Positions 48,170 through 56,239 of a DNA stretch of 64,000 nucleotides are shown here, in pieces. This stretch comes from Erwinia persicina NBRC 102418 (lineage in GTDB: Bacteria > Pseudomonadota > Gammaproteobacteria > Enterobacterales > Enterobacteriaceae). Within the stretch, counting starts at the first letter, position 1; every line of letters starts with the position of its first letter. The notes under the pieces are model-generated. The model was not told the origin of the DNA. It saw only the letters and a program-made list of their open reading frames with translations, and did not search any database. The DNA lies in contig NZ_BCTN01000020.1 in assembly GCF_001571305.1 (NCBI RefSeq), forward strand, positions 1 through 64,000. The letters run 5' to 3'. The position numbers and the translations under genes were made by a program.

Positions 48170-49144
48170 TTAAGGGTGGCTGAACAGCGTGCCAAAGCGT
48201 TGCAGGACGGCGCTACGGTCAGCGCTGCCACCGCTCTGGGCCGGCAGAAGCTTGAGATCGCGAAGCAGGGGACGTTTGCCGCCGACATCGGAGCGCGCGG
48301 GCATTAACCACGCGTCGGCCACTTTCTGCTGCCCCTCTTCTGACAGCACATAGTCAATAAATGCTCTGGCATCCGCCGCGTGCGGGCTGCTTTTCAGGAT
48401 CATCATCGGACGCGGTGCCACGACGGTGCCGCTGGCGGGGAAAATCACTTTAATCGCCTCACCGTCCTGAATGCTGCTATATGAGACGTAATCCACCGCA
48501 CCAAAGACAGCAGCTTTCGCGCCCTGCAGCACCGGCGTCAGCGCCTGGGCATTGGGTCCGGCAATGACCATACCGTTCATTTTTAGCCTGCTGAACAGAG
48601 CCCATGCGTCGTCGCCCATACTGTTCTGCAGGCCGATCAGCAGGTCGAGAGAAGCACCGGACAGTGACGGGTCGGGGGTGGTCACCCGGCCTTTAAACTC
48701 GGGGCGGGTCAGGTCGTTCCATTCTCTGGGCTCCGGGGTGCCGCTCCCGGTATTCCAGACGATCCCCAGCGCGGAAATGCCCTGGGCAACGTAAGCGTCG
48801 GTTTTAAATGCGGCCGGCACCTGTTTTGCGTTGGGGCTCTGGTACGGCAGCAGCCAGCCGCGCTGCTCCAGTTCTTCGGCCGTATCCCAGGAGGCAGAAA
48901 TCAGCACATCGGCCTGCGGGTTGGCCTGTTCGGCCTCCAGCCTCGCCATCACCTTTCCGGTCGTGGCCTGAAATATATTCACTTTGACGCCCGTCTGCTT
49001 TTCGTAGCCTGCGGCCAGGCTTTTCGCCAGCGAGCCCGGCCCGGCGGTATATACCGTCAGCGCCTGTGCGTCAGCGATCATCATGCCGGAAGATAACAGC
49101 ATCGTTAACAGTGCTCCTGTTTTCATCGAATTCAATACGTTCAT
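48170..49144 (-). CDS. ABC transporter periplasmic binding protein, AfuA-like
   Basis: This 324-residue protein has a signal peptide (cleavage near IADAQA-LTVYT, about residue 28). It belongs to the type-2 periplasmic binding fold (ATTGKVMARLEAEQANPQADVLISASWDTAEELEQRG, then TPDPSLSGASLDLL). This wording is typical of the AfuA/iron(III) group; AfuA itself binds sugar phosphates, so the ligand could be ferric iron, a sugar phosphate or a phosphonate. The start overlaps the ATPase stop as ATGA. Confidence 0.88.
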   Translation of the reverse strand: MNVLNSMKTGALLTMLLSSGMMIADAQALTVYTAGPGSLAKSLAAGYEKQTGVKVNIFQATTGKVMARLEAEQANPQADVLISASWDTAEELEQRGWLLPYQSPNAKQVPAAFKTDAYVAQGISALGIVWNTGSGTPEPREWNDLTRPEFKGRVTTPDPSLSGASLDLLIGLQNSMGDDAWALFSRLKMNGMVIAGPNAQALTPVLQGAKAAVFGAVDYVSYSSIQDGEAIKVIFPASGTVVAPRPMMILKSSPHAADARAFIDYVLSEEGQQKVADAWLMPARSDVGGKRPLLRDLKLLPAQSGGSADRSAVLQRFGTLFSHP

Positions 49145-49845
49145 GCAAGTTCCCCGGAGAGTGACGTAACGGTTTGACGGGCGGCAACCGATCCGGCCGA
49201 CAGCCAGACGATACGATCGGCCAGCATTTCCGCCTCGCTGCGATCGTGGGTGACATAGACGGCGGTGGTGCCGAGCTGGCGCAGCAGGCCTGCCATCTCA
49301 CGGCAGAGGGATTCACGCAGGTCGCGGTCAAGATTCGACAGCGGTTCATCGAACAGCAGGATCGCCGGTTCAGCGATAATCGCCCGTGCCAGTGCGACGC
49401 GCTGCTGCTGGCCGCCGGAGAGGTCGGAGGGCTTACGCCCGGCAAAATCAGCCAGACCCACGCGTTGCAGAGCCATCATTACCCGCTCGTCGCGTTCGCG
49501 TGCCGGCACCCGGCGCATCAGCAGCGGAAAGGCGACGTTCTGCGCCACGTTCATATGCGGCCACAGGGCATAGTCCTGAAAGACCATGCCGATATCGCGC
49601 TGTTCGGGAGGGATGCAGACGGCGGCGCTGGCCATCAGCCGGTCGCCAAAATGCAGCGTGCCCTGCCGGGGTTGCAGCAGCCCGGCGAGTATTTTCAGAA
49701 GGGTACTTTTGCCGCAGCCCGAAGGGCCGAGCAGCGCGACAATGCTGCCTGCCCCGATGTCGAGATCGAGATGGTTGAGCACCGTCTGCGTGCCGAAAGC
49801 ATAGTGAATGCCCTTCAGCGTCACGGAAGTGGGAGAACGGACCAT
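49141..49845 (-). CDS. ABC transporter ATP-binding protein (AfuC/FbpC type)
   Basis: This 234-residue ATPase has Walker A GPSGCGKST, Q-loop, the signature LSGGQQQRVALARAI, Walker B ILLFDEP and the H-loop YVTHD. It lacks the C-terminal TOBE extension seen in many iron and sugar importers (about 340-350 residues), so it is short for FbpC. It is the first gene of its operon, with AGAGGA before ATG 49845. Confidence 0.92.
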   Translation of the reverse strand: MVRSPTSVTLKGIHYAFGTQTVLNHLDLDIGAGSIVALLGPSGCGKSTLLKILAGLLQPRQGTLHFGDRLMASAAVCIPPEQRDIGMVFQDYALWPHMNVAQNVAFPLLMRRVPARERDERVMMALQRVGLADFAGRKPSDLSGGQQQRVALARAIIAEPAILLFDEPLSNLDRDLRESLCREMAGLLRQLGTTAVYVTHDRSEAEMLADRIVWLSAGSVAARQTVTSLSGELA

Positions 49846-50014
49846 ATTGTTATCCTCTTTGGGACTTTTCCCCCCGGAAATGGGGAGTTACGGGGAGTAT
49901 AGGGAGGGTGTATGACGGATTTATGGCGAAAGAAAGACGCCTGCGCTTGTTAACGGTTGCAGGATTTCGGGTATAGTAAGTGTCACTCTTTTTGACCCTG
50001 CGAGCAGGATTTTC

Positions 50015-51208
50015 ATGTCTGAGCAGCCCGCCGGTACCACCGCGCTGAGTGGCTTCCGTTTAAATCTGCGTATTTTCTCCGTTGTGATGTTTAACTTTGC
50101 CAGCTACCTGACCATCGGCTTACCGCTGGCGGTGCTGCCCGGCTATGTCCATGATGTGATGGGCTACAGCGCGTTCTGGGCAGGGCTGGTGATCAGCCTG
50201 CAATATCTCACCACCCTGATCAGCCGTCCGCACGCCGGGCGCTATGCCGATCTGTGGGGGCCCAAAAAAGTCGTGGTCGTCGGGCTGTGTGGCTGCTTTA
50301 TCAGCGGCCTGTGCTATGCGCTGGCGGCGATCAGCAGTGCCCTGCCGCTGCTCAGTTTGCTGCTGCTGTGCACGGGCAGGCTGATACTGGGCGTCGGGCA
50401 GAGCTTCGCCGGAACCGGCTCCACGCTGTGGGGCGTCGGCGTGGTCGGCCCACTGCATATTGGGCGGGTGATCTCCTGGAACGGCATTTTTACCTATGGC
50501 GCAATGGCGATTGGCGCACCGCTCGGCGTGGCAATCTTTGACCGGGGCGGGCTGCTGCTGCTGGCGGGGATCATTACGGCGATTGCGCTGCTGGGCATTC
50601 TGCTGGCGCTGCCCAGGGCGCAGGTCAAAAGCAGCGCAGGCCGGCCGCTGCCGTTTCGTGCCGTGCTGGGCCGTATCTGGCGCTTCGGCCTGCTGCTGGC
50701 GATGGGGTCGGCAGGTTTTGGCGTAATCGCCACCTTTATCACCCTGTTTTATCAGGATAAAGGCTGGGATGGGGCGGCCTTTGCGCTGACGCTGTTCAGC
50801 GTGGCTTTTGTCGGTACGCGGCTGCTGTTTCCTCATGCGATTACCCGGCACGGCGGGCTGAACGTGGCGCTGGTGTGCTTTGCGGTAGAAGCTCTCGGGC
50901 TGTTTATGGTCTGGGGCGCTGGGGATCCCTGGCTGGCACGCGGCGGGGCGCTGCTGACCGGGGCCGGGTTCTCGCTGGTCTTTCCGGCCATTGGCGTGGT
51001 GGCGGTCAGTGCCGTACCGCCACAGAATCAGGGCAGTGCGCTGGCAACTTATACTGCGTTTATGGATCTGGCGCTGGGTATTACCGGGCCGCTGGCAGGG
51101 CTGATAATGAGTTCAATGGGGGTACCGTCGGTCTATCTTCTCAGCGGTTTACTGGCCTGTCTGGCGATGGCCGTAACGGTGCGTCTGAAAAAAGCGGTCC
51201 CGGCTTAG
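50015..51208 (+). CDS. yhhS: MFS transporter YhhS
   Basis: This 397-residue, 12-helix major-facilitator protein has RPHAGRYADLWGPKKVV in the loop after helix 2 and RLILGVGQSFAGTGSTLWGVG, matching YhhS. E. coli YhhS has been linked to arabinose/glyphosate efflux phenotypes, so it is treated as an exporter. The start is ATG 50015. In E. coli its convergent neighbour is dcrB; here the iol cluster comes first. Confidence 0.9.
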   Translation: MSEQPAGTTALSGFRLNLRIFSVVMFNFASYLTIGLPLAVLPGYVHDVMGYSAFWAGLVISLQYLTTLISRPHAGRYADLWGPKKVVVVGLCGCFISGLCYALAAISSALPLLSLLLLCTGRLILGVGQSFAGTGSTLWGVGVVGPLHIGRVISWNGIFTYGAMAIGAPLGVAIFDRGGLLLLAGIITAIALLGILLALPRAQVKSSAGRPLPFRAVLGRIWRFGLLLAMGSAGFGVIATFITLFYQDKGWDGAAFALTLFSVAFVGTRLLFPHAITRHGGLNVALVCFAVEALGLFMVWGAGDPWLARGGALLTGAGFSLVFPAIGVVAVSAVPPQNQGSALATYTAFMDLALGITGPLAGLIMSSMGVPSVYLLSGLLACLAMAVTVRLKKAVPA

Positions 51209-51343
51209 TGGGACCGTTGTCAAATGACACAGATAAGTCGGTTGCAGTTGCAGGGGCGATCATTTTTTTGAACGGCCCCAGCTGAGGGTATTGATGTCAG
51301 GTCAGTCCAGGGAGAGTCCCTGCCAGCGACCCGGGTGAAAGGA

Positions 51344-52159
51344 TCACGCCTGAAGCAATGCGATGCTCTGGCGGATTTCGCGCTCAATATCGGCCGCACT
51401 CCAGCTATCCATCACTGAAGCAAACGGTTCGAAGGCATACACGCCGGTATAGCCTAACGCTTCCAGACGCTCGACCTGCCAGACGCTTTTCAGCAGGTCA
51501 TCACTGCTTAACATCAGACGCTCTTCGTCGGTCAGTTCGCTGACCGGACGACCATCGATGACGCCGGACAGGTGCACCAGGCCAATCTGATCGATATCGA
51601 TGCCGTCGGCAAAATCCTGCTCTGCGCCTTCATACAGGTGGTGATGGAAGGTATCCAGTACGATCTTAAAGGGCACGTTGGCCTGCCTGATCAACTGCTG
51701 TGCCTGTGTGGCAGAGCGCAGTGAACTGACCGGGAAGCCCAGTGGCTCAACAAGACCTTCAACACCATAGCGTGCAAACAGCGGGGCCAGCGTAGTCAGG
51801 GCCTGCCGGGTATCTTCAGCTGAAATCTTTGTGCCGTCGTTGAGCGGGCACATCACCAGCGCTTTGGCACCAATTCCCTGAGCATCTTTCAGCAGGCTTT
51901 CAGCACGGGCCAGCAGGTCATCACTGATCTGGTTGAACGGATAAAGGGCGTTGATGGTGACAATTTCCAGACCATACTTTTCCGCCAGCTCACGCACCTG
52001 CTGATGACTCAGGTTATCCGTGACGCTGCCGCCTTTCATATCGTTACGCAATTCGACTTTATGCAGACCCAGTTTTTGTACCAGCTGGAAAAAAGCGTCA
52101 ATGCTCAGGGCTGGGGCGATTTTACGGTTAACACAAAAACGGGTTGGATCGATAGCCAT
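51344..52159 (-). CDS. TIM-barrel isomerase/epimerase, IolI-like
   Basis: This 271-residue xylose-isomerase-like TIM barrel has metal-ligand positions in VELRND, LVEPLGFP, VLDTFHHH and YAFEPF. It resembles 2-keto-myo-inositol isomerase IolI in length and motif order (LTDEER near the end). AGGAG precedes ATG 52159. It is divergent from iolA across a 518-base operator region, so it should belong to the iol regulon; it would link scyllo/chiro-inositol intermediates to the main path. Confidence 0.8.
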   Translation of the reverse strand: MAIDPTRFCVNRKIAPALSIDAFFQLVQKLGLHKVELRNDMKGGSVTDNLSHQQVRELAEKYGLEIVTINALYPFNQISDDLLARAESLLKDAQGIGAKALVMCPLNDGTKISAEDTRQALTTLAPLFARYGVEGLVEPLGFPVSSLRSATQAQQLIRQANVPFKIVLDTFHHHLYEGAEQDFADGIDIDQIGLVHLSGVIDGRPVSELTDEERLMLSSDDLLKSVWQVERLEALGYTGVYAFEPFASVMDSWSAADIEREIRQSIALLQA

Positions 52160-52677
52160 CGTATGGCTCCTGTTGAGTAGGGTAGGAAGGTAAAAGGTTC
52201 ATTAAGAGTGCCCGCCAGCCATTTATTGTTGATTACAGGCTGGTCAGGGGGGCTTCACGGACTACAGGAAAACATTTATTTCATATTTGGTGAATAATGA
52301 AATTTAAATTTTTAGATCCGTCTCGCAAAATTTCACTCCGGGCCTCATAAAAGGGCCCTGAATACAGAGTAATCCTGGCGTTTTAATGAGGGAGAAGTCA
52401 GCGATGCAGGAGGGGCTCACTGAAACGATTGCTCCGCGCGCTGCCTGCGCTGGGGGCTTTTTTCTTCCGCCGTCAGCATGGGGAGGAAATCCCCGACTCC
52501 CGCGAACTGAAAAATGCGATCCAGCCCGCTAAAAATGAATTTTCTAAAGTGAAATATTTGAAAAATTTATTTCAATATTATACTGTCTCAACACGAATCA
52601 CGGTTTTACCCGGCGTGGCAGCGGTATGACGTCAGACTGCCTGCAAGGGAATTCATTACTAATACAGAGGCCAGCAC
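52160..52677. promoter_or_regulatory. iolI-like/iolA divergent control region
   Basis: ATTTCAT (52278-52284) and ATGAAAT (52297-52303) form a perfect inverted repeat with a 12-base spacer, and TGAAATA (52550-52556) with TATTTCA (52568-52574) a second with 11. TCTCGCAAAAT (52321-52331) recurs before iolD and partly before iolR. TATACT near 52579 may be the iolA -10. These are likely IolR sites. No gene is credible here. Confidence 0.65.
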
Positions 52678-54183
52678 ATGACTATCGTAGGAAACTTTAT
52701 TGGCGGTAAAACCTCTCTGAGCGCCAGCAACGAAACCATTCCAATTTACGATCCGGCAACCGGTCAGCCGGTGCGTGAACTGACGCAGAGCACCAGCGAT
52801 GAAGTGGCCCATGCCATCGCCGTTGCGCATGAAGCCTTCGATAGCTGGTCCCGCACTTCTCCACTGCGCCGCGCCCGTATTCTGTTTAACTTTAAAGCCC
52901 TGATGGAAGAGCACCGCGACGAGCTGGCTGCTCTTATCGTCAGTGAACATGGAAAAGTCTGGTCTGATGCGCTGGGTGAACTGACCCGGGGTCTGGAAGT
53001 GGTCGAGTTCGCCTGCGGTATTCCGCACCTGATTAAGGGTGAAAACTCTGCCGATGTCGGTACCGGCGTGGACAGCTATTCATTAATGCAGCCGCTGGGC
53101 GTGGTGGCCGGGATTACCCCGTTCAACTTCCCGGCGATGGTGCCTCTGTGGATGTTCCCGATTGCTCTGGCATGTGGGAACACCTTCGTACTGAAGCCGC
53201 CAGCGCTTGATCCGTCAGCGGCGGTGCGTATGGCCGAACTGCTGACCGAAGCCGGTCTGCCGGACGGTGTGTTCAACGTCATTCACAGTTCGAACGACAA
53301 TGCCGAGCAGCTGTATAAAGATCCGCGTGTGCAGGCGGTGAGCTTCGTTGGTTCTTCCGGCGTGGCAGAGCATATCTACACCACGGCCAGCGCCCACGGT
53401 AAACGTGTGCAGGCGTTCGGTGCAGCGAAAAACCACGCGATCGTGATGCCAGATGCTGACCTGGAGGCTACCGTAAATGCCATTATGGGCGGCGCGTTTG
53501 GCTCTGCCGGTGAGCGCTGCATGGCACTGCCAGTGGTGGTGGCCGTGGGTGATGACACCGCGGACAAACTGATTGCTGCACTGACTCCGCTGGTCAAAGC
53601 CCTGCGCGTCGGTCCTGGCATCCACAAAGGTAAAGACGAAAACGAAATGGGGCCGGTTGTTTCTGCCGCACACCAGAAGAAAGTGCTGGGCTACATCGAT
53701 AAAGGTGAGGCTGAAGGCGCAAAACTGGTGGTTGACGGTCGCGGCATCCAGGTGGAAGGCCACCCTGAAGGCTACTATGTCGGCGGCACGCTGTTTGATA
53801 ACGTCACCACTGACATGGTGATCTGGCGTGAAGAGATCTTCGGGCCGGTACTGAGCATCGTTCGTGCCCCGGATTACAAAACTGCGCTGGACCTGGTCAA
53901 CAGCCACGAGTTCGGTAACGGCAGCGCCATCTTCACCAGCAACGGCCACACCGGGCGCGACTTTGTCCGTGAAGTGCAGGCGGGCATGGTCGGGGTGAAT
54001 GTCCCGGTTCCGGTGCCGATGGCTTTCCACAGCTTCGGCGGCTGGAAACGTTCCGTATTCGGTGCGCTGAATGTGCACGGGCCGGATGGCGTGCGCTTCT
54101 ACACGCGCATGAAAACCGCCACCGTGCGCTGGCCAAGCGGTCAGAAGACCGTGTCAGAATTCAGTATGCCAACGTTAGGTTAA
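52678..54183 (+). CDS. iolA: methylmalonate/malonate-semialdehyde dehydrogenase (acylating)
   Basis: This 501-residue CoA-dependent aldehyde dehydrogenase makes acetyl-CoA (or propionyl-CoA) from malonate (or methylmalonate) semialdehyde, the last step of inositol breakdown. It shows GITPFNFPAMVPLWMFP and the catalytic Cys in GSAGERCMALPV, with the family-typical lack of the usual general-base Glu (AFGAAKNHA in place of MELGGK). iolB follows after 48 bases. Confidence 0.97.
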   Translation: MTIVGNFIGGKTSLSASNETIPIYDPATGQPVRELTQSTSDEVAHAIAVAHEAFDSWSRTSPLRRARILFNFKALMEEHRDELAALIVSEHGKVWSDALGELTRGLEVVEFACGIPHLIKGENSADVGTGVDSYSLMQPLGVVAGITPFNFPAMVPLWMFPIALACGNTFVLKPPALDPSAAVRMAELLTEAGLPDGVFNVIHSSNDNAEQLYKDPRVQAVSFVGSSGVAEHIYTTASAHGKRVQAFGAAKNHAIVMPDADLEATVNAIMGGAFGSAGERCMALPVVVAVGDDTADKLIAALTPLVKALRVGPGIHKGKDENEMGPVVSAAHQKKVLGYIDKGEAEGAKLVVDGRGIQVEGHPEGYYVGGTLFDNVTTDMVIWREEIFGPVLSIVRAPDYKTALDLVNSHEFGNGSAIFTSNGHTGRDFVREVQAGMVGVNVPVPVPMAFHSFGGWKRSVFGALNVHGPDGVRFYTRMKTATVRWPSGQKTVSEFSMPTLG

Positions 54184-54231
54184 ATCTCAGCAGGGCGAGG
54201 TTGTCCTCGCCCTGACGGACAGAGAGGCTGT

Positions 54232-55053
54232 ATGTCATTACTATCCAAAGTAAAAGAGCCGGATGCGCAGGGTCGTATCCAGCATGTTACCCCGGAAAGT
54301 GCAGGCTGGCGCTATGTCGGTTTCGACGCTTATCAGTTGAAAAAAGGTCAGACGCTGCAGCTGGAAAGCGGCAGTAAAGAGTTGTGCCTGGTGCTGGTTG
54401 CCGGCCTGGCGTCGGTGAAAACCCGCCTGGCCGAATTCCCGCATATCGGCAAACGCCTGTCTCCGTTTGAACGGACGCCTCCTTATTCGGTGTATGTCCC
54501 GGGTAACGAGCAGGTCGAGGTGGTGGCAGAGTCAGACCTTGAGCTGGCGGTGTGCAGTGCGCCGGCTACCGGGGGCAAGCTGCCCGCACGGCTGATCGCG
54601 CCCGCCGATGTCGGCGTTGAGCAGCGCGGCAAAGGTAATAATAAGCGTCTGGTGCACAATATTCTGCCGGATGACAAACCGGCAGACAGTTTGCTGGTGG
54701 TCGAGGTGTATACCGATGAGGGTAATACCAGCTCCTACCCCAGCCATAAGCACGACCAGGAAGATTCACCGGATGAAACCTACCTGGAAGAGACGTACTA
54801 CCACCGTTTCAACCCGGAGCGTGGTTTTGCCATGCAGCGCGTCTATACCGACGACCGCTCGCTGGATGTCTGTATGGCCCCCTACAATCAGGACGTGGTG
54901 ACCGTGCCGCGTGGCTATCACCCAATGTCGACCGTCGCCGGCTACGATAACTATTATCTGAATGTGATGGCCGGGCCGGTACGCCTGTGGAAATTTACCT
55001 GGGAGAAAGATCACGCCTGGGTGAACAGCGATGAGTATCCGCGTAAGGGATAA
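54232..55053 (+). CDS. iolB: 5-deoxy-glucuronate isomerase
   Basis: This 273-residue bicupin converts 5-deoxy-glucuronate to 2-deoxy-5-keto-gluconate. It has SSYPSHKHDQEDSPDETYLEE, with the metal-binding His/Glu set, and YHPMSTVAGYDNYYLNVMAG. Length equals the family norm. It forms the iolAB operon with a shared terminator downstream. Confidence 0.97.
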   Translation: MSLLSKVKEPDAQGRIQHVTPESAGWRYVGFDAYQLKKGQTLQLESGSKELCLVLVAGLASVKTRLAEFPHIGKRLSPFERTPPYSVYVPGNEQVEVVAESDLELAVCSAPATGGKLPARLIAPADVGVEQRGKGNNKRLVHNILPDDKPADSLLVVEVYTDEGNTSSYPSHKHDQEDSPDETYLEETYYHRFNPERGFAMQRVYTDDRSLDVCMAPYNQDVVTVPRGYHPMSTVAGYDNYYLNVMAGPVRLWKFTWEKDHAWVNSDEYPRKG

Positions 55054-55131
55054 TCCTGCAGGGGTAAGGCAGGCCTCACCCTGTTGATGTGAGCAACCAG
55101 CCGCGTCAGATGGGGTGTTGAAACGAGCGAT

Positions 55132-55167
55132 AAAACGGGCAGTCCTTGCGGGCGGCCCGTTTTTTTT
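55132..55167. terminator. bidirectional terminator between iolB and iolR
   Basis: AAAACGGGC and GCCCGTTTTTTT form a stem with T run on the plus strand and A-rich arm on the other, between convergent iolB and iolR. Confidence 0.85.
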
Positions 55168-56005
55168 AGCTTTTAACGTTGGTCAGTGCCAGTGAAACCG
55201 CCAGCGTCTGGGCCAGGCACAGGGACGCTACCTGAGAGCGGAAACCATCGACCTGCGCCTCACGCACGACAAAGCAGACATCGCTGAAGGCGGCCAGCGG
55301 GCTGACCTGGCTGTCGGTGATCGCAATCTGATGCGCACCGCGTTTTGCTCCCAGCTCCACCAGTTCCACCGCTTCACGCGCGTAAGGGGAATAGCTGATC
55401 GCAATCACCACGTCTTTCGGGTTGACCATGCTTAACTGTTCGGCAAACATCCCGCCCAGCCCGTCGATCAGGAAAGCGCGGCGCTCCAGGTGGCGCAGGG
55501 CATAGGTCAGATAGGAGGCGACGCTGAACGAACGGCGTAAGCCAATGACGTAAATGTTATCGGCTTCATCCAGCATCTTCACCGCTTTTTCCAGCTGTTC
55601 AGGATTGACCTGCATCGCCAGCTGCTGCAGCGCCTGCGAGTTCACCATGGTGAACACATTGAGAATTTCTGCCGGGCTTTCGGGCGCGCTGGCGCTTTCA
55701 TCGGTGGCGGTCTGGCGGAACAGACGCGCCCGCTCCGTGTAGTTGACCGTCTCTTCCATCAGGTGCTGACGAAAGACCTGCTTCATTTCATTGAAGCCGC
55801 TAAACCCGAAGGCATTTGAGAAGCGGATCAGCGTGGAGGGCGGAACATCGGCCTGCTGGGCGATAGAGGCGACGGTATCAAAGGCGATGCTGTTGCTGTT
55901 ATCAAGAATATAGCGAGCCACCTGCTTCAGGCGTTTACTGAGAGTGTCGTAGCGGCGACGGATATCGTCCTGCAACAGAGAAAGTTGGGTCGGATTATTA
56001 GTCAT
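55166..56005 (-). CDS. iolR: RpiR-family repressor of inositol catabolism
   Basis: This 279-residue protein has an N-terminal HTH_6 (RpiR) domain (about 1-80; IAFDTVASIAQQADVPPSTLIRFSNAFGF) and a C-terminal SIS sugar-phosphate-binding domain (YVIGLRRSFSVASYL, VVIAISYSPYAREAVELV). Proteins of this type repress iol genes until an inositol metabolite is bound. It sits inside the iol cluster between iolB and iolC. CTCGCAAAA just before its start recurs in other iol promoters, hinting at autoregulation. Confidence 0.93.
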   Translation of the reverse strand: MTNNPTQLSLLQDDIRRRYDTLSKRLKQVARYILDNSNSIAFDTVASIAQQADVPPSTLIRFSNAFGFSGFNEMKQVFRQHLMEETVNYTERARLFRQTATDESASAPESPAEILNVFTMVNSQALQQLAMQVNPEQLEKAVKMLDEADNIYVIGLRRSFSVASYLTYALRHLERRAFLIDGLGGMFAEQLSMVNPKDVVIAISYSPYAREAVELVELGAKRGAHQIAITDSQVSPLAAFSDVCFVVREAQVDGFRSQVASLCLAQTLAVSLALTNVKS

Positions 56006-56180
56006 TACACGGCTCGCAAAAAGGAAAATAGTGTTCTTCTGTGCGTTATTCTACCAGATGAACAAAAAATTTCACTTGATGAAGAAAGCGGCAGGCCGTA
56101 TTTCATCAGGGTTGGGAATCAGTTCACAAAATCGTAACCTTCTGCCCGTAGCAGATAAAATAATTGATTCGTTTAATAAA

Positions 56181-56214
56181 AAAAGGGTAACCCTGTACCG
56201 GGTTACCCTTTTTT
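56181..56214 (-). terminator. terminator of iolC
   Basis: AAAAGGGTAACCC and GGGTTACCCTTTT form a perfect 13-bp stem with a 6-base loop, followed by a T run on the minus strand, 26 bases past the iolC stop. Confidence 0.95.
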
Positions 56215-56239
56215 GTTACCCCTAAAAAAACAGGGGGGG

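Noticed and set aside
52429-52629. 66-residue frame in the iolI-like/iolA gap
   Set aside because: It overlaps probable operators and the iolA promoter and has no coding character.
53215-54078. 287-residue frame antisense to iolA
   Set aside because: Shadow frame with no independent start signal.
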